DNA of 64,000 bases. It comes from Chitinivibrionales bacterium. GTDB taxonomy: Bacteria; Fibrobacterota; Chitinivibrionia; Chitinivibrionales; FEN-1185. Each line of letters begins with the position of its first letter. Position 1 is the stretch's first letter. The stretch covers positions 62,001-126,000 of the forward strand of contig DATJAL010000029.1 of assembly GCA_035516255.1 (NCBI GenBank), read 5' to 3'. The translations under genes and the position numbers were made by a program. Shown here piece after piece: positions 51,772 through 59,512 of the stretch. The notes beneath the pieces were generated by a model, which was given only the letters and a program-made list of their open reading frames with translations, ran no database searches and had not been told where the DNA came from.

Positions 51772-52397
51772 AAACGGCATTCGCCTCCATGGCATCCGGC
51801 ATCCTGATAATCGCCGGCACCGCCTGCGCGGTGCAGGTGGTCCCGGTGGAGCGCACCGGCCGCACCATCCAGCTCGACGGATTTCTGCTCGAATGGAACA
51901 AGGCCGACGCCAGGCCGCTTGCCCCCGGTTCCGCCTGGCAGTTCGACGCGTGCAACACGCGGGAAGGGCTTACCGGCTATTTCACCTTGTCAAATGACAT
52001 TCCCTGCCCGGCGTGGCGATTCAGGTTTCTCAATCACCGGCTTTCACCGTACGCTTTCATGGACCTGCAATCGCGCTCCGACTCTTCAGAAACCTTTTAC
52101 CGGCTATCATCGCCCGCCGGAACTTCCAAGAAAGGCACGACCGCCGAATGGCTCATCCCCTGGGACAGCATCTGGCACGATACCTCGGGCGCCTATCAGG
52201 TGGGACTATTCGCGTTTGACACCTGCGGCGACACGATGCAGCCGATCATTTTTACCGGCCATGTGTACAAACAGAAGCCCCCGGCGTGGGGCGGGGTGTA
52301 TCTAAAGGGGATACTGCTCGCGGCATTGATGGTTGTTTTGTTCATGCTGCAGAGGAGCGCGAGGAGGAAATTGAGGGTGAGGAAGAACAGGTACTGA
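51759..52397 (+). CDS. CBM9-like periplasmic protein with C-terminal membrane helix
   Basis: A 212-aa protein read in a different frame from the gene it overlaps. The first ATG is at 51759 (MRQIKTAF); a second at 51789 (MASGILIIAGTACA) would avoid the 13-base overlap and open a better signal segment, so the true start is uncertain. The body contains IQLDGFLLEWNKADARPL, the typical opening of carbohydrate-binding family 9 or DOMON-like beta-sandwiches (xxIDGxLxEWxxA), followed by a beta-rich region to residue 180 and then a transmembrane helix (LKGILLAALMVVLFML) and a basic tail. It probably faces the periplasm and anchors to the inner membrane. It is likely co-transcribed with the FGE-like gene; function is not known. 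Confidence 0.65.
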   Translation: MRQIKTAFASMASGILIIAGTACAVQVVPVERTGRTIQLDGFLLEWNKADARPLAPGSAWQFDACNTREGLTGYFTLSNDIPCPAWRFRFLNHRLSPYAFMDLQSRSDSSETFYRLSSPAGTSKKGTTAEWLIPWDSIWHDTSGAYQVGLFAFDTCGDTMQPIIFTGHVYKQKPPAWGGVYLKGILLAALMVVLFMLQRSARRKLRVRKNRY

Positions 52398-52540
52398 GAT
52401 GTTTTTTCCCGCCGTCTCGAAAACACACGTAAAAGCAGGCCGTTTCCCCGGCGCACCGGCGCGGTGCATGGACCACACCCGTTGAAAGACCACGCGGCAA
52501 ACCGCGGGGAATCTTTGAAAACGGCTCCAGCTTCTTGTCT

Positions 52541-52705
52541 TTACTTCCGCAATCCGAAATGAGGCTTCTTCCGCGCCGCGATGCGGGCGCACAGGTCGAT
52601 GAACCGATCGGGGCACAGGCCGCTCTTGCAGTCGTTGACCAGCCACGACACGATCTCGAAGGCAAGCGTTTTTAAATCGGGATCGACATGGTCGACCGAA
52701 GGCAT
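52541..52705 (-). CDS. possible small protein, function unknown
   Basis: A 54-aa frame starting at an ATG at 52705 (MPSVDHVDPDLKTLAFEI), reading VSWLVNDCKSGLCPDRFIDLCARIAARKK. An upstream GTG at 52726 would add seven residues. It has plausible amphipathic helices and two cysteines but no recognisable domain or strong ribosome-binding site, so it may be a shadow. The rest of 52398-52908 is intergenic; a TAACC to GGTTA inverted pair at about 52788-52817 lies in its last third. Confidence 0.35.
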   Translation of the reverse strand: MPSVDHVDPDLKTLAFEIVSWLVNDCKSGLCPDRFIDLCARIAARKKPHFGLRK

Positions 52706-52908
52706 GAGCAGGATAAGAAGCCCCACTGCGCATTTAAACCTTACAAAAGGTAAAAACGCATGATATACTTAAGCGGCGAGAACCTATAACCTGCATGCCG
52801 CTTTGTACCTGTGGTTAATTTTGAAGGTTTTTCGGAGTATATCATGCGGCTAGCTGTTTGCAATTTGGGCGCTTCTAATGTAAGAAAACTCATTCAGCTT
52901 TTACATAT

Positions 52909-53538
52909 ATGTATAAAAAAGCTTTTTTATGCGGAATATCCTGTTTTTGCATTACGATAATTTGTTTTTGTAGCAGTTCACTACAGACGAGCCGAATGAG
53001 TCTTTTAATTCGAGGTTTGGATAATATTTCAACCGCCCCGAGTTATTTGGTAATAAATGTCGCAGACCAATCAGATTCTAATTTTATCCCATATTGTTTT
53101 GAATCAACGCATCTTTATCATAAATTTGCTGATGAACTTAATATGCCCAATAATGATAGAATATTTTCCTTAGGAAATCGTTGGCGAATTATCGGGTATG
53201 TTAAAAAGCATAAAGATTTGAACTTTAAATTTCGTGTTCCTATAACTGGTATTCCCATATTTAAAGGGCGCGGGGATACTCTGCTTCAAATTGCTCGTAC
53301 TGAATTAGGTAGTCTTTGCAGGGATAGCCTTGGTAGTCTCATTATTTCTGGTAATATTTACAGCTATTTTAAAAATAAGTATGGAATTTCTCCTCTGGTC
53401 GCAGATTGGGATTGCCTCCAACGCGCAATAGCGACTGTATATTTTGAAAAAGGAATCGTTCTTGGTAGAGGATGTTTGGATCCTTCTTTTTATATTTATG
53501 ATGCAGATTCGAGAAAAGAGCCTGTTAACTGCAAATAA
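52909..53538 (+). CDS. hypothetical lipoprotein-like exported protein
   Basis: I do not recognise this 209-aa protein. A hydrophobic N-terminus (AFLCGISCFCITIICFCSSSL) gives either a signal anchor or a lipoprotein signal; a cysteine within CFCSSS could be acylated but the lipobox is atypical. The mature part contains no known motif; several Cys residues (PYCFES, LCRDS, DWDCLQRA, GRGCLDP) suggest disulfides outside the cytoplasm. Base composition is markedly AT-rich compared with the upstream genes, and the gene is followed by an attC-like inverted repeat at 53604. These are signs of horizontal acquisition. Nothing in the neighbourhood suggests a function. Confidence 0.7.
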   Translation: MYKKAFLCGISCFCITIICFCSSSLQTSRMSLLIRGLDNISTAPSYLVINVADQSDSNFIPYCFESTHLYHKFADELNMPNNDRIFSLGNRWRIIGYVKKHKDLNFKFRVPITGIPIFKGRGDTLLQIARTELGSLCRDSLGSLIISGNIYSYFKNKYGISPLVADWDCLQRAIATVYFEKGIVLGRGCLDPSFYIYDADSRKEPVNCK

Positions 53539-53603
53539 AATATCAGGTAACATTGTGATAATTAGTACCAACTTTCCGAAAGAGAAGGGCCCAAACTGCA
53601 ACC

Positions 53604-53719
53604 AACAGCGCCAGCATGAAAATGCCGAATACAGAAATTCAATTTTCTTTGATCGATAGCGCGAAGCAAATACAGTAACAAGCTTTGGGGCGGCACTTCG
53701 TGCGTTTAGCGCGCACGTT
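53604..53719 (+). other. attC-like inverted-repeat site (gamma), putative cassette boundary
   Basis: Left end AACAGCGCC at 53604, right end GCGCACGTT at 53711-53719; the arms are roughly complementary. It resembles sites at 55945 and 58465 in placement, orientation and end pattern (AACAG at left, CACGTT at right), but is longer (116 nt). I cannot show that an integrase uses it. Confidence 0.4.
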
Positions 53720-53816
53720 GGGATGCAATTTCACGGTTGGGCATTGTAAAAACTTGAAGAGCGGCACCCGATGAGAATTCTGAAGCAATGGTGAAACAGG
53801 AGACTAGAGGAATCCC

Positions 53817-55853
53817 ATGGCACCAATTGGCAAATCTAGGCTATTTTGTTTTTCAAAAAGCGTTCTAATTTGTCTTCTTATTATTTCTGGTACCTGCCTC
53901 GGACAATCAAGATGGGAGTGGAGAAATCCCCTGCCACAAGGAAATCACCTTTATTCCGTGGCGTATGGGAATGGCCTCTGCATCGCCGTGGGTAGTGCAG
54001 GTACAATCCTAGTTTCCCAAGATGCTGCAGCTTGGTCGGTAACATCTACTTCACAAACAAGCCAATTTCATTCCGTGGCCTTTGGGAATAGCTCGTTCGT
54101 GGCCGTGGGGTACGGAGGTACAATCCTAACTTCCTCCGACGCAACCACATGGACGACGAGAAGTTCCGGGACAACTAATGACCTTAATTACGTAGCTTAT
54201 ATCGGCAATCAGTTTGTCGCTGTTGGTGCATCAGGTACGATTTTAACGTCACCAGACGGAATAATTTGGGCAACAAGGAATTCAACGACAAGTAAATACC
54301 TCTATTCCGCAAGTTATGGTAGTAATGAATTCACCGTAGTAGGCGATGGGGGGACAATATTAACCTCTCCTGACTGCATAATTTGGACACCACAGAATTC
54401 AGGAACAACTTTTCCCTTGTATTCTATCACCTACGGCGACAGTGAATTCGTTGCTGTTGGCGGGTTCCCCGGAATGACGAGTGGCGTTATTCTAACGTCC
54501 AAAAACGGCACGACATGGTCAAGTAAGCCATCAGGGACGCTTAATGCTTTACTTTCGGTTGTTTTTGACAATGGAATGTTTGTCGCTGGGGGCTTTGCCG
54601 GAACAATTGTGGTTTCCAATGACGGTTCAACTTGGTCACTCGAGTCGTCAATAACAAGTAATAGTATATTCTCTGTAGTTTATGCTAACGGCAAGTTTCT
54701 TGCAGTTGGTGGGTTTGGAACAATTCTTACATCTTCTAATGGCACCACATGGGCAAGTATTTCATCTGGAACTTTGAGTAACCTAAATTCCGTAACCTAC
54801 AGCGACAATAAGTTCATTGCAGTGGGTGAGAAGGGAACTATATTTGCCTCGTCAGGTATTTCAGTGTGGAATAGCAAATCGTCAGGAATCACCGATTTTC
54901 ATTCTTCAGTGGCCTATGGCGATAGCGTGTTTGTAGTTGTAGGCAATAATAGCACCATTCTTACGTCGTTGGACGCATCTACCTGGACAACCAGATTATC
55001 TGGTTCGCAGCAGTTGCTCACTTGCGTAACCTATGCTAATAGCAAGTTTGTGACGGTTGGCACTTATGGCACAGTTCTCACATCCACTGACGGCGCTGTT
55101 TGGCGAGGTGAATCATCTGAAACCACCATCGACATTCGTGCCGTGACCTATGGGAACGGTCAACTGGTGGTAGCGGGTGATTCCGGCAGGATTTTAACTT
55201 CTCCCGACGGTGCGGCTTGGGCACCAGTTACTTCCGGCGTATCTTATGGTTTAACTTCACTGGCATACGGCAATAGCGAGTTCATTGCGGTCGGCAATCA
55301 TGGTACTGTCCTTACTTCCTATGATGCCAATACATGGACAAGCAGACTCTCGGGAACAGTAAATAACCTCCATTCAGTTGCCTATGGTGACAACCAGTTC
55401 GTGGCGGTTGGTGATTCCGGTACAATTTTGATCTCTGCTGACGCAAGTTCTTGGAGGCCGACAAATCCCGGCACTTCCTACGCTCTCAATTCCATAACCT
55501 GCGGAAACAGCCAATTTGTTGTAGTAGGCGAGGCGGGTACAATTTTATCCTCAGAGAAAGACAGTTCTGGAATAGTATTCAGATCACACTCCATTAATTT
55601 TAGCTGCGGCCGTGTAATTGTCCATATCGCAAAAATGCTTATTTACACAACAGTACCGTACATTCCCAAAGCCAGTCAATTGAAAATAACAATTTTCAAT
55701 ATTGCCGGTAAGAAAGTCTATTCACTTTTAACCGAAACAAGTAATGGAATTCTGGATGTACCAACCTTTCAATTGCCGACCGGTATGTTGTTTATATCAA
55801 TTTCAGATAACAAGAAAACCGTATTTTCGTCGCCATTGGTTCTTGTGCGTTGA
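53817..55853 (+). CDS. secreted protein of 14 propeller-like repeats with T9SS sorting domain
   Basis: A 678-aa exported protein. A signal sequence (about 1-29, ending CLGQ) is followed by 14 repeats of about 39 aa with the pattern (L)xSVAYGNxxFVAVGxxGTILTSxDGxxWTxxxSGT from residue 37 to about 585. Fourteen blades would make two seven-bladed propellers. The last ~70 residues, from IFNIAGKKVYSLL to VFSSPLVLVR, look like a type A T9SS sorting domain. The repeats resemble BNR/Kelch-like or photosynthesis-assembly-type beta-propellers by pattern only; I see no catalytic motif. It is AT-rich and lies between attC-like sites gamma and alpha. A binding or surface role is likely. Confidence 0.82.
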   Translation: MAPIGKSRLFCFSKSVLICLLIISGTCLGQSRWEWRNPLPQGNHLYSVAYGNGLCIAVGSAGTILVSQDAAAWSVTSTSQTSQFHSVAFGNSSFVAVGYGGTILTSSDATTWTTRSSGTTNDLNYVAYIGNQFVAVGASGTILTSPDGIIWATRNSTTSKYLYSASYGSNEFTVVGDGGTILTSPDCIIWTPQNSGTTFPLYSITYGDSEFVAVGGFPGMTSGVILTSKNGTTWSSKPSGTLNALLSVVFDNGMFVAGGFAGTIVVSNDGSTWSLESSITSNSIFSVVYANGKFLAVGGFGTILTSSNGTTWASISSGTLSNLNSVTYSDNKFIAVGEKGTIFASSGISVWNSKSSGITDFHSSVAYGDSVFVVVGNNSTILTSLDASTWTTRLSGSQQLLTCVTYANSKFVTVGTYGTVLTSTDGAVWRGESSETTIDIRAVTYGNGQLVVAGDSGRILTSPDGAAWAPVTSGVSYGLTSLAYGNSEFIAVGNHGTVLTSYDANTWTSRLSGTVNNLHSVAYGDNQFVAVGDSGTILISADASSWRPTNPGTSYALNSITCGNSQFVVVGEAGTILSSEKDSSGIVFRSHSINFSCGRVIVHIAKMLIYTTVPYIPKASQLKITIFNIAGKKVYSLLTETSNGILDVPTFQLPTGMLFISISDNKKTVFSSPLVLVR

Positions 55854-55944
55854 GATAATGCATATAACAACTGTCGCCTTTTGTGCTTAGAAAGACTTAC
55901 AGCGGGTGCCGCAAGACAAAAAGCCCAACCGGAACCGTTCGCCC

Positions 55945-56031
55945 AACAGCCGCGGCACAAAAGCGCGGCAGAACTGTAGGATTGCTGAGTGTAATTGATA
56001 GCCGCGCCTTCGTGCGGGTGCGGCACACGTT
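55945..56031 (+). other. attC-like inverted-repeat site (alpha), putative cassette boundary
   Basis: It begins AACAGCCGC and ends GTGCGGCACACGTT, 87 nt. The ends are partly complementary (GCCGC with GCGGC, AAC with GTT). A second copy of the same length and identical ends lies at 58465-58551. Upstream of it the gap from 55854 also holds short GC-rich palindromes but no gene. Confidence 0.5.
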
Positions 56032-56220
56032 GGTGTCAATGTTTGCGCTGAATGAAATTACAGGTTTGCGCCGAAGACAGGAAAGGCAAAAGATATTTTA
56101 AATCCGAAGAGCCGCGCCCCAAGAAGAAGCCGCATAAACGCGGCGAAAAACTTCCAAAAATATTGGGGATTTCCCAGCGAGAACCTATTAACTTACCGTT
56201 ATCCATCAAAGGAGCAAGTT

Positions 56221-56745
56221 ATGAAAAAATGGCACAGCCTAACCTTATTAATAGTACTCTTCTTTAAACTTAATAGTTATGGAGATTCACACATGGAACC
56301 TGTAACAAACTTTGATTTAAACAGATATTTAGGAAAATGGTATGAACTTGCCCGGTTACCGGCCTCGTTTGAAAAGAACTTAACAAGCGTTACGGCAACC
56401 TATTCTTTGAAAAAAAACGGAAAAGTAAAAGTTCAAAACGAAGGAACCGACAGCAAATCCCTGAAAAGAAAAACAGCCATCGGAAAAGCCAAAATTGCCC
56501 AAAGCAAGGATATTGGATATCTAAAAGTGTCATTTTTCGGACCATTTTACGCTGACTATATTGTTTTAGAATTGGATAAAGAATATCAATATGCAATGGT
56601 AGCCAGCTCAATGAAATATTTATGGATATTATCAAGAAAGCCGGAATTGGAAAAAGAAATAATGGATAAATTAATTCAGAAGGCCAAGAACCTTGGATTT
56701 CAAATAGAGAATTTATACTTTACGCCACAGAAAACAAACGAGTAA
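56221..56745 (+). CDS. blc: lipocalin (Blc-like)
   Basis: A 174-aa protein of the bacterial lipocalin family. The signature GKWYELARLPASFEK lies near residues 40-54, and further family phrases follow: VTATYSLKKNGKVKVQNEG, GKAKIAQSKDIGYLKVSFF, and ADYIVLELDKEYQYAMVASSMKYLWILSRKPEL. A signal-like segment opens the protein (SLTLLIVLFFKLNSYG), but the lipobox of E. coli Blc is not obvious, so it may be a soluble periplasmic form. Blc-type proteins bind lysophospholipids or fatty acids and store or transport them. The gene is AT-rich, lies just after attC-like site alpha, and is followed by a CrtI-like gene 92 bases later. Confidence 0.9.
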   Translation: MKKWHSLTLLIVLFFKLNSYGDSHMEPVTNFDLNRYLGKWYELARLPASFEKNLTSVTATYSLKKNGKVKVQNEGTDSKSLKRKTAIGKAKIAQSKDIGYLKVSFFGPFYADYIVLELDKEYQYAMVASSMKYLWILSRKPELEKEIMDKLIQKAKNLGFQIENLYFTPQKTNE

Positions 56746-56837
56746 TCAGCTGTTTTGATAATTCGAATTAATTGCATTGGCGGGTATTTTATCGTTTGCC
56801 CAATTATTTAAACAGGCTCGCTCTTGGAGACGGATTT

Positions 56838-58376
56838 ATGAACAAGAAAAAAATAGTGATTGTCGGCGCCGGTCCCGGCGGCCTGACGGCCGGTATGATA
56901 CTTCAACACCGCGGTTTTGATGTTACGATATATGAAAAAGCCGAGAAGGTCGGCGGCAGAAACGCTCCTATTGAAATCAACGGCTATACATTTGACACCG
57001 GCCCGACGTTTTTGATGATGTACTTCATACTACAGGAGATGTTTGAGGAAACCGGCAGGAAAGCCGAAGATTATATAAAAGTGCACAAGCTCGACCCTAT
57101 GTACAGACTGAAGTTTTTTGAGAATGAGATACGTGTGACTGACGACCACGATAAAATGGAAATGGAAATAGCTCGCGAGTTCCCTGGTGAGGAAAAAAGA
57201 TTCAAGGAGTACCTTAAGAATGAAGAGAAAAGGCTAAAATACCTTTTCCCCTGCCTACAGAAGCCCTATTCATCCATATTTGACATGATGAAGAACCCCC
57301 TGCTTAAGGCGATACCGCACCTTGATATTGACAAAAGCGTCTATAATGCGATTAGTAAATACTTTCAAAGAGAAAATTTAAAATTCACGTTTATGTTTCA
57401 GTCAAAATACCTCGGCATGTCCGCGTGGGAGTGCCCGGCAGCTTTTGCAATGGTGGCTTTTATTGAACACAAATGGGGCATATACCATGTAATCGGTGGG
57501 CTGAACAAAATATCCACGGCTATGGCGAAGGTGTTTATCGAAGAGGGCGGAACGCTGAAACTTAACACCCCTGTAAAAAGCCTTGTTAATAAAAACAAAT
57601 TGGTGCAAGGCGTGCAACTGTCGGATGGTACCGTTATTACTGCTGATGAAGTGATTGTAAATGCAGATTTTTCATATGCTGCTGTTTCTCTTATGGAAGA
57701 GAAATATGTTAAAAAGTATGCTCCACGAAAGCTGTCGAAAAGGAAATATTCCTGTTCAACATTCATGCTGTATCTCGGCGTGAAAAAGAAATATAATTTC
57801 CCACACCACAATGTTTTTTTCGCAAAAGACTACAGACGAAACGTTGAGGATATTTTCACTCGCCTTACGCTTTCCGACCAGATATCCTTTTACATTCAGA
57901 ACGCTTCAATAGTTGATCACACTCTCGCGCCTGAGGGCAAATCAACCATATACATATTGGTGCCCGTCGCGAACCTCAAAGCGGGCATAGACTGGAATAA
58001 GGAAAAGGATGCCTTTAAGAAAAGGGTGCTTGAAGAGGTCGTAAAGAGGACTGAAATGAAAGACTTGCTAGAAAATATAGAAGTTGAAAAAGTGTACACG
58101 CCCGAAACATGGCGCGACGATCTGAACGTATATTACGGCGCGACATTCAACTTGGGGCATAACCTCACTCAGATGCTATACCTAAGGCCGAGGAACAGGT
58201 TTGAGTGTTTTGAAAATACGTACCTGGTCGGTGGCGGAACACACCCGGGAAGCGGACTTCCCACTATTTATGAAAGCGGTAGGATATCCGCCAACATGAT
58301 ATGCGAGAAGCATGGAGTGCATTTCAAAAAACCGTCAAGTCTTGAAGACAAACTCGGTAACCCTGAAAAGGAATGA
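56838..58376 (+). CDS. phytoene desaturase-like (CrtI/CrtN family) FAD oxidoreductase
   Basis: A 512-aa protein. I start at ATG 56838, which has TTGGAGACGGA just upstream; the earlier ATG at 56772 would add 22 residues. The N-terminus is a Rossmann dinucleotide-binding motif, IVIVGAGPGGLTAGMIL (GAGPGG, residues 10-15), and the family phrases VGGRNAPIEINGYTFDTGPTFLM and HPGSGLPTIYESGRISANMI at the C-terminus match CrtI/CrtN desaturases. It could desaturate a carotenoid precursor or act on another lipid; nearby carotenoid synthesis genes such as crtB are not present. It shares an AT-rich segment with a lipocalin, between attC-like sites alpha and beta. Confidence 0.85.
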   Translation: MNKKKIVIVGAGPGGLTAGMILQHRGFDVTIYEKAEKVGGRNAPIEINGYTFDTGPTFLMMYFILQEMFEETGRKAEDYIKVHKLDPMYRLKFFENEIRVTDDHDKMEMEIAREFPGEEKRFKEYLKNEEKRLKYLFPCLQKPYSSIFDMMKNPLLKAIPHLDIDKSVYNAISKYFQRENLKFTFMFQSKYLGMSAWECPAAFAMVAFIEHKWGIYHVIGGLNKISTAMAKVFIEEGGTLKLNTPVKSLVNKNKLVQGVQLSDGTVITADEVIVNADFSYAAVSLMEEKYVKKYAPRKLSKRKYSCSTFMLYLGVKKKYNFPHHNVFFAKDYRRNVEDIFTRLTLSDQISFYIQNASIVDHTLAPEGKSTIYILVPVANLKAGIDWNKEKDAFKKRVLEEVVKRTEMKDLLENIEVEKVYTPETWRDDLNVYYGATFNLGHNLTQMLYLRPRNRFECFENTYLVGGGTHPGSGLPTIYESGRISANMICEKHGVHFKKPSSLEDKLGNPEKE

Positions 58377-58464
58377 TTGGTTCAAAATCTTCCTCGGAGA
58401 GTAATGAGCAAGTGGGCGCAAGCCGTAAATTCAAATATGGTAGCTTGCAGCAAAACAAACACAC

Positions 58465-58551
58465 AACAGCCGCAGCCCAACATTTTGCGCAGTTTACTAA
58501 GGTGTAATCGCCCATTATGTCGCTTCGCTCCGTCGGAGTGCGGCACACGTT
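58465..58551 (+). other. attC-like inverted-repeat site (beta), putative cassette boundary
   Basis: Same ends as site alpha (AACAGCCGC at left, GTGCGGCACACGTT at right) and the same length, 87 nt; the middle differs but includes GTGTAAT, also found in alpha. It sits about 2.5 kb after alpha. The rest of the gap 58377-58692 has no gene. Confidence 0.5.
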
Positions 58552-58692
58552 ATTTGCAATTTTTGGCACCCCTGAAAGGCAAAAGAGCGCCGCGCGAGAA
58601 AAGCAGGTACACCACAATCAATTCGTTTTCTGCTCCTGGGGCTTACGTATTTTAGAGTCAGGTTCCATTTGTTAAAGATGTAAATAAGAAAA

Positions 58693-59512
58693 ATGTCTAT
58701 GCAAGAAAAAAACGTGAAGCAACAGATCATTCTTAGAGGAACTCCGCTTTCCGGGGGCTTTTCCCATGGTACCGCATATGTATATAGTGATATTCTTCAA
58801 GGTAAGCAAGCTTCATATAATATCAGAAAAAACCAGTATGATACAGAGTATGCTAGAATACATGCCGCGAAGGAAAGTGTGCGTCAGCAGCTTACCGATT
58901 CGGCAAAGCGGGTAGGGGCGTCCTTCAGAAGGGGCGTCGCGGACATATTCCTTGCTCAGGAAACAATGCTTATAGATCCGCAATTGGTGTCGGATCTGAA
59001 ACAAACACTTCGTCAGAAGCATGTAAATGCGGAACAGGTTATCGGGATTGTCTTCCGGAGGTGGATGCAGAAATTTCGAGACTCGCCAAGTAAGATGCTC
59101 AATGAGCGGGCTGATGATTTAGAGGACCTATATCGCAGAAGGAGCCATGATCGAAACCCCTGCCGTCGCTCTTGATGTAAGGTCGCTGAGCAAGCTGGCG
59201 GATTTTCTTTGCGTCGGCACCAATGATCTTACGCAGTATGTAATGGCCGCCGACCGCGAAAGCGCATTGATAAGCGATTACTTTAGGGATGACCATCCAA
59301 TCATGCTGAATCTGCTTAGTACCATCATTGCCGATGCCGGCAAGACGCCGGTCACGTTATGCGGAGAGCTGGCTGTAAAACGCGAATCGCTGGATGCCGT
59401 AATGGGAACCGGCGTTAATTCGATCAGTATTGCACCGGCAAGCATTCCGGAAATCAAGGATATTATTCGTCGCGTCAAACTTCCATCCGAAAAGAAGAAC
59501 AATCGCAAATAA
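58693..59512 (+). pseudogene. ptsI: ptsI (phosphotransferase enzyme I) remnant with internal deletion
   Basis: Two parts in different frames. Part one (58693-59175) matches the N-terminus of PTS enzyme I: ILRGTPLSGGFSHGTAYVY, VADIFLAQETMLIDPQLVSDLKQ, and LNERADDLEDLYRR. Part two (59147-59512) matches the C-terminal TIM barrel: MIETPAVALDVRSLSKLADFLCVGTNDLTQYVMAADRE and CGELAVKRES. Between them roughly 280 residues are missing, including the phospho-histidine loop and much of the PEP-binding barrel. The frame also changes at the junction near 59140. A good Shine-Dalgarno (AGAAGGAGCC) lies before the ATG of part two, so a C-terminal fragment could be made. As enzyme I it cannot work. Confidence 0.85.

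Noticed and set aside
52302-52733. 143- and 107-codon minus-strand frames after the CBM9-like gene
   Set aside because: Arg/Ser/Pro-rich shadows; only the 54-codon frame inside looked at all protein-like, and it is given low confidence.
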